Source: an uncultured Treponema sp. (GTDB taxonomy: Bacteria > Spirochaetota > Spirochaetia > Treponematales > Treponemataceae). Taken from it: DNA of 64,000 nt. This document shows, one piece after another, positions 16,801 to 24,732 of this stretch. The stretch is taken from contig NZ_CAMHSK010000010.1 in the NCBI RefSeq assembly GCF_946187725.1, positions 32,533-96,532 of the forward strand, written 5' to 3'. The position numbers and the translations under genes are program-made. How positions within the stretch are numbered: the first letter of the stretch is position 1; every line of letters begins with the position of its first letter. The notes beneath the pieces were generated by a model. That model was not told the DNA's origin. It saw nothing but the letters and a program-made list of their open reading frames with translations, and did not search any database.

Positions 16801-19800
16801 TTCAAGGCCGCCAACTCTTCCTTCAACAAAATCCTGCAAAGTATGAACTCGACCGTTTACCTGGTCTTCAAGGCCTGTAACCCGCGATTCAACAAGATTC
16901 TGCAAATCAGTGATTTTTGCGACAACGCCGTCTTCAAGACCAGTTGCTTTTCCATTAACAAGATTCTGCAAAATTTCAAGTTTTTCTGCTACTGAACCAT
17001 CAAGGCCTGTAACCTTTGTTTCGACCATGTTCTGCAAATCAGCAACTTTTTCTGTGACGCCGCTTTCAAGATTTTTGACTTTTGTATTGACCGCATTCTG
17101 CAAATCAGTGACTTTCTGAGTGACATCTGTTTCAAGACCGCCGACCGTTGAATCGACCATTCCCTGAAGATTGTTAACTTTCTGATTGACATCAACTTCA
17201 AGACCAGTAACCTTGCCTTCGACCATCTCCTGCATACCGTCAACCTTTTGATTGACTTCGCCTTCAAGCTCTGAGACTTTACCTTCAACCAGTTCCTGAA
17301 GTTCAGATACTTTCTGAGTTACGCCAGCTTCAAGACCGGTGACTTTTGTATCGACCATGCCCTGCAATGTATCAACTTTCTGAGTAACCTCTGCTTCAAG
17401 GCCGGAAACCTTGCCTTCGACCATCTCCTGCAAGCCGTCAACCTTTTGATTGACTTCGCCTTCGAGTTCCGAAACCTTACCTTCAACCATTTCCTGAAGA
17501 CCGGTGACTTTTTGAGTAACATCTGTTTCAAGACCGCCGACTGTTGAATCGACCATGCCCTGCAAAGTATCAACTTTCTGAGTAACCTCAGTTTCAAGTC
17601 CTGAAACCTTGCCTTCAACCAGTTCCTGCAAATCAAGGACTTTTCTGGTTACGCCATCTTCAAGACCTGAAACCTTTGAATCTACCATTTCCTGAAGACC
17701 GCTGACCTTCTGCGATACACCGTCTTCGAGGCCCGCAACTCTGGAATCAACCATGCCCTGCAAGCCGTCAACTTTTTTGGAAACAGTTTCATCAATTCCG
17801 CTGACCTTATATTCAACAACATCATCCAAATCAGCGACCTTATCACTGACTTTCTGTTCCAAATCATTGATTTTTGTATCAACCGCACTTTCAAGCGTGT
17901 AGACCTTTTCATTGACGCGGTTTTCCATGCCGTCAACTTTTGAGTCAACAATAGCCTGAAGTGAATCAACTTTATCATTGATGCCTTTAACGATTTCATC
18001 GACCTTGCCGTCTACATCGTAATCGAGGCCGTTAACTCGCTCTTCGACAGTCTGAACAAGGGAATTAACCTTACCGTCAACTGTACCATTAAGCTCTTCG
18101 ATTTTGCCCTGAACAGAATTTTCGATTGTATCAATCTTCTGATTTACATCGCCCTGCAAATCATTGATTTTTGTGACAACATCCTGCTGCAAATCATTGA
18201 CTTTTGATTCAACACCTTCTGTAAGCGTTGCAAATTTCGCAATGACTCCGGTCTGCAATTCATTGAATTTATTTTCGATTCCGTCTGAAAGACTGGCAAC
18301 ACGACTTTCAACACTTTCTGCCATGCCCGAAACAGTATTTTCAACTTCCTGCTGGCGTGCAAAAATATCATTCGTGAAATTCGTGACCTTAACATCAACA
18401 TCACCCTGAAGGCTTGAAACCCTTCCATTTACTTCACGCTGAATTTCACTTACGCTCGCTTCAACAGAATCATGCAGCTCGACGACTTTTGAATCAACTT
18501 CGTTCTGCAAATTGGTGATTTTTGTGAGCATGTCACGCTGCATGTCCGTGACTTTTTCGTCAACGCCCTGAGTGAGACCGGCAAATTTAGAGACAACGCT
18601 TGACTGCAACTCGTTGAATTTGCCTTCGATTCCACCTGAAAGATTTGCAAATCTGCCCTCAACATTTTCAACAAGACCAGAAACTTTTGCTTCGATTTCA
18701 GTCTGTTTTTCTGTGATGTCCGTCGTGAAATTCGTAACGCGTGAATTGACTTCACTCTGCATTCCATTGATTTTTTCTTCAACACGAGACTTGAACAAAT
18801 CAAGATGCTCGTCTGAAATTTTCTGATATTTTTCGTAAGCGGCGGTTTCTTTTTCGTCCGCATTCTGAATTGCTTTCTGGAACAGTTTTGCGTATCGTTC
18901 CTGCAAAGTCTGAATCTGCTTGCCCAAATTTTCGCGCAAAGTTTCGAGAGTTTTTCCGTTGCCGTTGTTTTCTGCCGCAAGTTCCTTTGAAGTAGCTTTT
19001 GCAGAAGAAAGTGCCTCTGTAAGAAGCTGGCGGATTTCTGCATTTCCGGCGTTAAACTGCTGATTGAGAGCCTTAGTCTTCTCTTTTATAGAAGAATCTA
19101 TTTCAGCGATATCATTGTCTACATTTGTGGCAATAGCTCCGACTTTTTGATTAAGCGCAGTTTCAAGTTCAGTGATTTTTGCAATGCTTGCCTTTTGTGA
19201 AACAGCAATCTGATTATCAATCTGACCTGAAAGCTGGTTAGTCTGGCTTTCCATTGCCTTGAGGATATTTTCTTTGCGACTTTCGGCTGCCTGAGTAAGC
19301 TGAGCAAATGCCTGTTCTTCAAGATTTTGTGCCTTGCTTGCAGCCTGTTCGTATGCTTCTTTTATGCCGTTCTGAAGATGTTTGAGAAGTTCTTCAACGC
19401 GTTCAACAGATGCCGTTGTAGAGCCGTCAATTTCCTGGGCGCGTTCTTTATATTGATTAAGAAGCTCGGTTCCAATGAGCTTGAGACTTTCGTTGTTTCG
19501 CTTTGAGAATTCGTTGCTGATTTCGGGGATTTTGCCTTCGATTCTGTTTACTGCCTTTTCCTGTTCGGCGATTTTGGAATTCAGTTTTTCGATTAATGCA
19601 GATTCTTTTTTGATTCGGAGCAGGTTTTCTTCGACATTTTCTGTCATTTCCATAAGTTCAGAAAGGACTTTGCCGTACGCGTCGATTTTTTGGCCGATAT
19701 TGTCAACAGCATCAAACTGCTTGTCAAAATCAGCACTTGCGGAGTCAAATTCAGAGATTTGTGATTCAAGTTTTTTTACAGCGGCGGCGGCCTGAGCCTG

Positions 19801-19995
19801 CTGAGTTTCAAGATCGGCGGAAATAGAATTTAAGCGCTGACCTCGTTCCTCGAACATCCGCTCTATTTCCTTTTTTTTATTTTCAATGAAAACCCTGAGA
19901 TTATCGTTGGTCGGAGTTCCACCGCCCAATTTACGCATGACAAAAGAGACTGAAGCCGACGCAACAATCGACAATAATACTGCTAGACCTATCAC
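13840..19995 (-). CDS. Giant membrane-anchored coiled-coil protein with 22-residue repeats
   Basis: A 2,051-residue protein with one N-terminal hydrophobic segment (residues 1-20) and then an almost unbroken coiled coil. I recall that pipelines name such spirochete proteins 'SpiroCoCo'; I cannot verify it here. Residues about 470-1240 follow a 22-residue pattern made of two 11-residue units, LQEMVEGKVSE then LEGEVNQKVDG, repeated more than 25 times; units near 770-1000 are almost identical. A hendecad period suggests a nearly straight or right-handed coil rather than the usual heptad one. The flanks are ordinary charged coiled coil. The last 45 residues (SPKDRETIIQLKRMGWTVEEIARRYKRT) resemble a helix-turn-helix. 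The start is a GTG (19993-19995) with GGGG seven bases upstream. The HAD gene lies 40 bases before it and probably shares its transcript. A structural or cell-shape role is inference. Confidence 0.88.
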   Translation of the reverse strand: MIGLAVLLSIVASASVSFVMRKLGGGTPTNDNLRVFIENKKKEIERMFEERGQRLNSISADLETQQAQAAAAVKKLESQISEFDSASADFDKQFDAVDNIGQKIDAYGKVLSELMEMTENVEENLLRIKKESALIEKLNSKIAEQEKAVNRIEGKIPEISNEFSKRNNESLKLIGTELLNQYKERAQEIDGSTTASVERVEELLKHLQNGIKEAYEQAASKAQNLEEQAFAQLTQAAESRKENILKAMESQTNQLSGQIDNQIAVSQKASIAKITELETALNQKVGAIATNVDNDIAEIDSSIKEKTKALNQQFNAGNAEIRQLLTEALSSAKATSKELAAENNGNGKTLETLRENLGKQIQTLQERYAKLFQKAIQNADEKETAAYEKYQKISDEHLDLFKSRVEEKINGMQSEVNSRVTNFTTDITEKQTEIEAKVSGLVENVEGRFANLSGGIEGKFNELQSSVVSKFAGLTQGVDEKVTDMQRDMLTKITNLQNEVDSKVVELHDSVEASVSEIQREVNGRVSSLQGDVDVKVTNFTNDIFARQQEVENTVSGMAESVESRVASLSDGIENKFNELQTGVIAKFATLTEGVESKVNDLQQDVVTKINDLQGDVNQKIDTIENSVQGKIEELNGTVDGKVNSLVQTVEERVNGLDYDVDGKVDEIVKGINDKVDSLQAIVDSKVDGMENRVNEKVYTLESAVDTKINDLEQKVSDKVADLDDVVEYKVSGIDETVSKKVDGLQGMVDSRVAGLEDGVSQKVSGLQEMVDSKVSGLEDGVTRKVLDLQELVEGKVSGLETEVTQKVDTLQGMVDSTVGGLETDVTQKVTGLQEMVEGKVSELEGEVNQKVDGLQEMVEGKVSGLEAEVTQKVDTLQGMVDTKVTGLEAGVTQKVSELQELVEGKVSELEGEVNQKVDGMQEMVEGKVTGLEVDVNQKVNNLQGMVDSTVGGLETDVTQKVTDLQNAVNTKVKNLESGVTEKVADLQNMVETKVTGLDGSVAEKLEILQNLVNGKATGLEDGVVAKITDLQNLVESRVTGLEDQVNGRVHTLQDFVEGRVGGLESDVKNKVDELQGIVEQKVGGLQNIVESKVTVIVDGVARKVADLDEAVNSNVSKLDIGVSEKMQQLLEAVNGKVSEIQQNVVEQVTDLQGEVNTKVSSMQEGVQRIVSDLEEQVDAKVADLQENVSEKVTTFQSNIVSLQESVVDKVTNLQNDVINKVENLENEVENRISSLESSVDNRVNGTNEKVEATLSEVKQNLEASTEGASEAAATITKTVTAATEQLNTFKLQSDQQIKSINEMLKDMLENIAGTYDTKKSELFSAVDRQLEAYQKEMQYRFDKLEQTGNDVDALEQELKQSLAKTQERVLAEFNKFTEEQAIRHNQFQDAIQKDSEVTQGRLAELESSLKVLEESASTNVTEALNAFEKKYGDDLRRRSEEIDANIDSWRENFDSKMSILQSDEEENRRQLEVKYAEDLRNHVASLTEKTRETLERYDSLIKKTNEDLQAQIIEVEQKMHDFREKNRADLDAATTNSDSYIKGTLKTYGERLNELLNKSIDSSSTKISDLELELLNRTEANKANIDAMVGDFRAWSTQLNNQFEQSKSLYSSKFENINKAAEQALTEIKNKFNADFEEFKRSANSDQEEISANIGELKDMIQASVSTFRTESEKIVSEQEKSYNKILNETKERISAQNADSEKAVREIQKQIEDMKNQLAERQGETIMQMNNNVDALQSRFSEIDGQVKNFEARMQIYQKADELQASLEKQIEGIKKELTRIGTYQSVVNELEGQFTNIQRINSDIDQKLAKFNAEKSQIDSIERDFNRLVNLSDTMDQKISELQTTNSDLQSLQLTVRSFHESLDKISGRYDNLEKKQAVLEQISGEVDKTFDNLKNVESRLDTVQNQAETLPQTISKIQARIEEITANSGKINDAVEQITSLQNLLEETEKRTEQVQKAKEGIVNTEIRLNKLSQEINDKFDMLEKITRAEVEESAAESGSYSAGSRLSPKDRETIIQLKRMGWTVEEIARRYKRTVGEVEMVIEMGL
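16270..18200 (-). repeat. Tandem 66-base coding repeats in the coiled-coil gene
   Basis: Each 66-base unit encodes 22 residues of the LQ..V..KV..LE..V..KV pattern. Units between about 16990 and 17700 are the most alike at DNA level, so they may have expanded by recent duplication; the ends are more diverged. Confidence 0.75.
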
Positions 19996-20035
19996 TTTTT
20001 TATCCCCACCCTAACTTTAAAAGTTAAGCCACTTA

Positions 20036-20704
20036 TTATAACACAATATTGAGAAATTGACGATAGTTTGAGAATGAAATATCAGCTTCTTTGATTTTTT
20101 TGCTGAAAAATTTTTTAAGCGGAGAAGCGATTACTGCACTTTTCATGCCGGCATTATTTGCCCCACGGACATCAAATTTGAAACTATTGCCGACATAAAG
20201 GATTTGATTTGGTTCAAGCGCAAGAGCCTTTGCCATAACACCAAACGGATATTTTGAAGGTTTGAGTGCTCCAAGTTCTTCTGAACCGAGAACAAAATCG
20301 CAGTAAGGAATTAAGCCCCAGATTTCACCTTTTTGACTTGGAGGAAAATCGGAAAGGAGAGCGATTTTGTAGCCCTTTTCGCGGAGAGCTTTGAAGGTTT
20401 CGTGTACTGCCGTGAATGGCTTGATTCGTTCAAAGTACGGCCTGAGACCGTCATAAGCAATTCTTTTGATTTGGGCTTTTGCTTCGGCGACTGTACAACC
20501 GTAATGCTCGGCAAAAACCCGCCCCTGATACTCGTAAAAATCCGGCAGGGGAGCCGTTCTGTGCATGATTTTTCGGACTTTATTGTAGTGCAGATAGAAT
20601 CGAAAATGCCTGATGATATATGGAATAATCCTCCAGTATAGAGAGAAAGAAGGGTAAAGAGTGCCGTCAATGTCAAACGCAACAGCCTTTATATCATCGA
20701 GCAT
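20036..20704 (-). CDS. HAD-superfamily hydrolase (phosphatase-like)
   Basis: A 222-residue cytoplasmic HAD protein. Motif I is DIDGTLY (Asp11 nucleophile and Asp13), motif II LLSD, motif III the lysine in LKPSKYPF, and motif IV VGNSFKFDVRGANNAG. The cap region between residues 20 and 90 is helical and rich in aromatic and basic residues (WRIIPYIIRHFRFYLHYNK). HAD enzymes of this size remove phosphate from small metabolites; the substrate cannot be read from sequence. It has its own near-consensus promoter whose -10 box is eight bases from the ATG, and no Shine-Dalgarno site, so the message is probably leaderless. It lies 40 bases before the giant coiled-coil gene on the same strand. Confidence 0.9.
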   Translation of the reverse strand: MLDDIKAVAFDIDGTLYPSFSLYWRIIPYIIRHFRFYLHYNKVRKIMHRTAPLPDFYEYQGRVFAEHYGCTVAEAKAQIKRIAYDGLRPYFERIKPFTAVHETFKALREKGYKIALLSDFPPSQKGEIWGLIPYCDFVLGSEELGALKPSKYPFGVMAKALALEPNQILYVGNSFKFDVRGANNAGMKSAVIASPLKKFFSKKIKEADISFSNYRQFLNIVL

Positions 20705-20712
20705 AACGACTA

Positions 20713-20741
20713 ATTATAGATTAAAAACAGGAAATTTTCAA
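20713..20741 (-). promoter_or_regulatory. Near-consensus promoter of the HAD gene, leaderless geometry
   Basis: On the minus strand TTGAAA (20736-20741), a 17-base spacer and TATAAT (20713-20718) are followed by only eight bases, TAGTCGTT, before the ATG at 20704. The start of transcription would fall one or two bases before the start codon. Confidence 0.65.
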
Positions 20742-20754
20742 TAAAATTGCCAGT

Positions 20755-21948
20755 CTAATTCTTTTTAATCGTGTAGTCGAAACGAGCCGTACCGTCATAA
20801 GAAACAGCCTGGAATCGCCAGCGCGAAATTTGCTCACGGATTTCCATTGTAACGAGTGACGGAAGAATATCCGGAGAAATTTTTACGCTTGTGACCGGAA
20901 CATTTCCGCTTGCAGTAACTGTGAATGAAACGGTGAGGCGTTTTGTGCTGTCAATCAGGGCAGCCGCTTCTGGAGAAAGAATGATTTTAGGCTCGGCCGG
21001 TTCCAGAAGAACTCGCGGCGTGCCGTCAGTCATTTGAAGTGAAACCTTGCCGTCTGATGATTTTCCAGTGTTTGCCGTAACAGAAGAAGAAACATCACCA
21101 GACGATGAAGAATATGCCTTTGCGGAAACAGCCTGAGCAAGCGCGCTTGATGTGGCCGCACTAGCCGTCTGATTTGCAGAAGAGCGTGCCGTGCTTGAAG
21201 CCACAGTCGTAGCAGTTGATGTGTTTGAAGAAGATGATGCCGCACTGCCAGAAAATGCGTTCTGACTTGCCGCAGTGCTTGGATTTACCTTTGCGACCGC
21301 TGATGATGAAGAATTTGAAGAAGTCGTGCCTTCGATTTCATCAAACTGAGACCAGTCAAATTCTTTTTTGGGTGCCTTTTTCTGCTGCTGTTCAGCCATA
21401 AGTTCTTCCATGCTTTTTTGCAGCTTTTGCTCGACAGGTTTAGGCTGTTCAACGGTCTTCGTTTCAGTTTTTTTTGTAGCCTGCGTTGTTTTTGCAGGCT
21501 CAGTTTTTTTAGGCTCCGAAGGCTTAGAAGCAGATTTTGCAGGTTCTGCCTTTTTAGGCTCCGTTTTTTTTGGCTCAGATTTTTTTGCCTCTGATTTAGC
21601 AGGGGCGTTGCGGGGTGTCCCCGCAGAAGGGGTAGCGAAAGACGGCGCAGCCGGCTGAAGTGAGGGGGAGACTTCCCCCTTTGTATTATTTTCTGTCTTT
21701 TGAGCAGAAGTTTCAGCTTTTTGAGGTTCGGATTTTTTTTGCTCGGTCTTTTGAGATTCAGATTTTTTGCTTTCGGCATTCTTCGGACTTTCAGTTTTTG
21801 TGGGTGCGTCAAGCCGAATTTTTATAGTTTTATACTGCTTTGGTGCAAGCAGAATCGCCCCAAAATAAAAGAAGAGAAAAATCAAAATCCAGACCAGAAC
21901 CGTGCCTACAGCTCCCACGATTGCGGGTTTCTGCTCAACCTGCCTCAT
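20755..21948 (-). CDS. tonB: TonB-family energy transducer with repeat-derived insert
   Basis: Couples the inner-membrane proton gradient to outer-membrane transporters, together with ExbB and ExbD. The 397-residue protein has one N-terminal membrane segment (about 10-35), a long Lys/Pro/Glu/Ser linker with KSEPKKTEP-type repeats to about 185, a Ser/Ala/Thr-rich stretch to about 285, and a TonB-type C-terminal domain at about 300-397 (SFTVTASGNVPVTSVKISPD). Residues about 89-116, ending AGTPRNAPA, are encoded by a copy of the palindromic repeat family and differ in composition from the KSE/KTE linker around them. The start ATG overlaps the exbD stop by four bases. The CDS ends 50 bases before the HAD gene, with no terminator seen. 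Confidence 0.88.
   Translation of the reverse strand: MRQVEQKPAIVGAVGTVLVWILIFLFFYFGAILLAPKQYKTIKIRLDAPTKTESPKNAESKKSESQKTEQKKSEPQKAETSAQKTENNTKGEVSPSLQPAAPSFATPSAGTPRNAPAKSEAKKSEPKKTEPKKAEPAKSASKPSEPKKTEPAKTTQATKKTETKTVEQPKPVEQKLQKSMEELMAEQQQKKAPKKEFDWSQFDEIEGTTSSNSSSSAVAKVNPSTAASQNAFSGSAASSSSNTSTATTVASSTARSSANQTASAATSSALAQAVSAKAYSSSSGDVSSSVTANTGKSSDGKVSLQMTDGTPRVLLEPAEPKIILSPEAAALIDSTKRLTVSFTVTASGNVPVTSVKISPDILPSLVTMEIREQISRWRFQAVSYDGTARFDYTIKKN
21601..21682. repeat. Modular palindromic repeat inside the tonB coding sequence
   Basis: Contains GGGGCGTTGCGGGGT (cf. 2801-2815), TGCGGGG-TGT-CCCCGCA (a perfect seven-base-pair stem) and AGGGGGAGACTTCCCCC, matching the minus strand of 9111-9135. 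The tonB frame stays open through it. Confidence 0.7.
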
Positions 21949-22352
21949 TTTTCGCTCGTCCTAAGATTTACGCTCACAAATCCTTCGCCACGAAGAACAT
22001 CAAAGATTTTAACGATTGAACCGTTCGTTACATTTTCATCAGCTTCAAGAGTGACCGGATATTCTTCTTTTTTGCGGCCTTCAGTGTCATAATTTGCCAG
22101 TTTTTCACCCAGCGTCCTGAACGAAACCTGCTCATCATTGAACCACATTTTGCCATTTGACTGAACGGTAATTGTGATTCCTGCGATGTCGGCTCCCTGT
22201 GCCGTTGAACTTTCGGGCAAATTTACATTGATTGCCGGTAAAATTGCAAAAGTCGTTGAAACGAGAAAAAACAGAATCAGCTGAAAAACGACATCAATCA
22301 TCGGCGTAAGATCGACATTTACGCCCCGTCTTTTTCGATTGGAAACTTTCAT
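21945..22352 (-). CDS. exbD: ExbD/TolR-family proton-channel protein
   Basis: A 135-residue inner-membrane partner of ExbB. It shows the family pattern: a short N-terminal cytoplasmic part (NRKRRGVNVDLTPMIDVVFQLILFFLVS) with the conserved aspartate in LTPMIDV at the start of the single membrane helix, then a periplasmic domain. It overlaps exbB and tonB by four bases at either end (ATGA type), so the three are translationally coupled. The ExbB/ExbD/TonB order and the TonB-type C-terminus make ExbD more likely than TolR. Confidence 0.94.
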   Translation of the reverse strand: MKVSNRKRRGVNVDLTPMIDVVFQLILFFLVSTTFAILPAINVNLPESSTAQGADIAGITITVQSNGKMWFNDEQVSFRTLGEKLANYDTEGRKKEEYPVTLEADENVTNGSIVKIFDVLRGEGFVSVNLRTSEK

Positions 22353-22960
22353 AGAACTCGCCCGGTGAGTCTGAGAATCAATTTTGTGACCGTGCCTTCC
22401 ATTTCAGTAACAAGCTTGTCTGCCTTGCGTGAAAGAGCATTGCTGAAAATAAGAGAAGGAATTGCAACAAAAAGACCAGCCGCAGTTGTCATCAAGGCCT
22501 CGGAAATTGAACTTGCGAGAACAGCCGGATTACCCATGGTACCCCCGGAACCCAAAACACCGAATGCCTTAATGTTGCCGGTTACAGTTCCAAAAAGACC
22601 GAGAAGTGTTGAAATATTTGCGATTGTGCTCAAAAGAGTGAGCCAGTGATCAAACTGTGGTGCAACAGAATCAATCTCGCACTGAACGATTTCACGCATG
22701 TCATCTTCGGTGAGCTTACGACAGCCGATTGCCTTTTTGGCCACATGAGAGAGCGGCGTGCCAGCCTGATTGCAGAAAGCCTCTGCTGCAGAAAATTCTC
22801 CGCGTCCAAGCAGTTCCTCAAGATTTTTGCGTAATTCTCTGTCGCGCTTCTGAACTGAAGCAAAGTAAACGCAACGCTCAATGATAATGTAAGTCGCAAA
22901 AAGACCACAAAGCAAAATCGGAATCATCAAGATTCCGCCACTTTTTAATAAACCAATCAT
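22349..22960 (-). CDS. exbB: ExbB/TolQ/MotA-family proton-channel protein
   Basis: A 203-residue inner-membrane protein that forms the proton channel with ExbD. There are three membrane segments: residues about 8-28 (GGILMIPILLCGLFATYIII), about 108-130 (the LSTIANISTLLGLFGTVTGNIKAF signature) and about 148-172 (EALMTTAAGLFVAIPSLIFSN). AGGGGA stands seven bases before the ATG, inside the tail of the barrel gene 13 bases upstream, so the barrel gene, exbB, exbD and tonB are very likely on one message. Confidence 0.95.
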   Translation of the reverse strand: MIGLLKSGGILMIPILLCGLFATYIIIERCVYFASVQKRDRELRKNLEELLGRGEFSAAEAFCNQAGTPLSHVAKKAIGCRKLTEDDMREIVQCEIDSVAPQFDHWLTLLSTIANISTLLGLFGTVTGNIKAFGVLGSGGTMGNPAVLASSISEALMTTAAGLFVAIPSLIFSNALSRKADKLVTEMEGTVTKLILRLTGRVL

Positions 22961-22973
22961 ATTTTCCCCTCAA

Positions 22974-24686
22974 TTAGAACTGGAATTTAGCCAGCAAAAC
23001 CGCATTTCCAGAAGTTGTTATGTACTGAGAATGTGCGAAATCGCGGCTTGTTCCATGAAGTAATTTTATTACATCATTGACTTCAAAAGCAATACTAAGC
23101 GCGCCAGCTACCCGGATTTCTGCCCATCCAGAAAGATTCGGACATTTGTCGGCATTTTCGCCAAGAGCAAAAAGCGTTGAAGTTCCGGCATTCCACTTTG
23201 CATCAAGACTCTGATATTCGAGCGAAAGGCGGACTTTATGTTCATCTTCAAGAGTCGGACAATCTTTCCAGAATGATTTCCATTCCAATCCGGCTTTAAC
23301 AGGTGAAAAATCAGCAAAGAAACCAAGATTTGTGTTGAATTCCGTGCGCTCTTCAGGTGCAATCAGATAAAGGCCAAAATTATGAACTGCTTCCGCTGCA
23401 TCGATAGCAGAGAGAAGATTTGAATTCTCGTACTTTGCCATCCAGATTCCGTTTTCAAAGGCAGTTTTTCGGAATTCAAAGCCAGATTTTACTTCAAATG
23501 AACTCAAAACAGGCAGTGTCAAATCAAGGCTTGCAAACCAGTCCGAAGTTTCACATGGAAGGGCCGGTGCTACAGCAAAGCGGTATTTATTCTCAAGATT
23601 GCGTATTTTTTCCTGATAAGAATCGAGGCCGCCCCGGAATGAAAGCGTGATGTCCCTGTCTTCAGTAAAGCTTTCGGTCTTGAGGTCAAAAATGCCTGTA
23701 AATGCCGGGAGAACTTTTTTTGAACCAGTTGCAGTTCCGACGATTACAGAACCATCTGCACCAGCAGTAATTGATTCATTTTCTACTGAAAGAGCCAGCT
23801 TAAACTGTCCGCGATGCGAATAGTCAGCACTTGAAGAATCTTCGAGTTTCAAAAGATTTTCACCCTTTTCAAGATTTGCCTGAAATCCGTAAAAACCAGT
23901 GAAGATGAGCTTAAAAACATCGTCCGTCCAGCCGATTCCTGCAAAGGGATTCAAGTCCATGATTTTCGTACTATCGATATAATTTCCGCTCGTAAAATTG
24001 TCCTTCATGACTTCGCCGTAACGGTTAAACCATGCAGCGTCCACTCCATAAGAAATAAGCAGCCCTTTGTCAGTACGCCAGTTTGATTCAGCATTTCCTG
24101 AAATTGTATGCTTTACCGTGTCAGAAAATGCGTCAGATTTGAGCTGAAGGCCGTCATCACTCATCTTGTACTCGCCCTCAATTTCATGCTTTCCGTAAGT
24201 TCCGAACAGCGATTTTTTTCCGTGAACAGAAGTTCCCCGCTCAAAATAGCCTTCCTTTGACTTTTTGCCGGCAAAACCTTCTGAACTTTCATGATTAAAA
24301 TCAATTTCAAATGGTGAATTTCCCGAAGCCCTGTAAATCGAAAAATCGCCTTTAAAATAGAAAGGATAACCGGCACCGAGCTCGCCCTGTGCGTAAATGT
24401 CCTTTTCTTTTTGACTTGCACGCTCCCGGCTTTCAGGAATTTCCCTGGCGGCCTTTACGCCTTCCATCTGAGGAAGCTGAACCTTTGGTGCAGAAGACTC
24501 AGGCAAAATCTTTGTATAATCAGGAACCGAGTCTTTGCCTGCGGTGAAAGTTTTTCCGTTTACAACAGTCGTGACATCGGGCAACTCAATTTCTTCTTCG
24601 ACTACCTCGTTCTGCTTTGCCTGATTCTGTGCGAAAATTGAAACAGTGGCTGAAAGTAAAATCATTTTCAATAAAAATTTCTTCAT
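22974..24686 (-). CDS. Predicted outer-membrane beta-barrel protein of a TonB operon
   Basis: A 570-residue exported protein: a signal peptide (KKFLLKMILLSATVSIFA|QNQ), a low-complexity acidic stretch with EEEIELPDVTTVV, a Pro/Lys region, then from about residue 95 to the end many alternating amphipathic strands rich in aromatic residues (for example GDFSIYRA, HTISGNAESNW, KLIFTGFYGFQA). The terminal phenylalanine in LLAKFQF is the usual barrel insertion signal. No TonB-receptor plug domain is visible. The hydrophobic DVTTVV near the mature N-terminus could be a TonB box, but this is a guess. AAGGAG lies eight bases before the ATG. Its place directly upstream of exbB-exbD-tonB suggests it is the outer-membrane part of that system. 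The family is not one I recognise by name. Confidence 0.75.
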   Translation of the reverse strand: MKKFLLKMILLSATVSIFAQNQAKQNEVVEEEIELPDVTTVVNGKTFTAGKDSVPDYTKILPESSAPKVQLPQMEGVKAAREIPESRERASQKEKDIYAQGELGAGYPFYFKGDFSIYRASGNSPFEIDFNHESSEGFAGKKSKEGYFERGTSVHGKKSLFGTYGKHEIEGEYKMSDDGLQLKSDAFSDTVKHTISGNAESNWRTDKGLLISYGVDAAWFNRYGEVMKDNFTSGNYIDSTKIMDLNPFAGIGWTDDVFKLIFTGFYGFQANLEKGENLLKLEDSSSADYSHRGQFKLALSVENESITAGADGSVIVGTATGSKKVLPAFTGIFDLKTESFTEDRDITLSFRGGLDSYQEKIRNLENKYRFAVAPALPCETSDWFASLDLTLPVLSSFEVKSGFEFRKTAFENGIWMAKYENSNLLSAIDAAEAVHNFGLYLIAPEERTEFNTNLGFFADFSPVKAGLEWKSFWKDCPTLEDEHKVRLSLEYQSLDAKWNAGTSTLFALGENADKCPNLSGWAEIRVAGALSIAFEVNDVIKLLHGTSRDFAHSQYITTSGNAVLLAKFQF

Positions 24687-24732
24687 CACTAAACTCCTTA
24701 TAAACTCCGCGTTAACGGCGTTGCCTCCTTGA

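Noticed and set aside
16270..18200. Regular 66-base direct repeats that could suggest a CRISPR array
   Set aside because: There are no unique spacers; the units are contiguous, diverge gradually and translate to a 22-residue coiled-coil repeat.
24690..24732. A second AAGGAGG (24724-24730) before the barrel gene, suggesting a leader peptide
   Set aside because: No start codon or short frame follows it at a useful distance.
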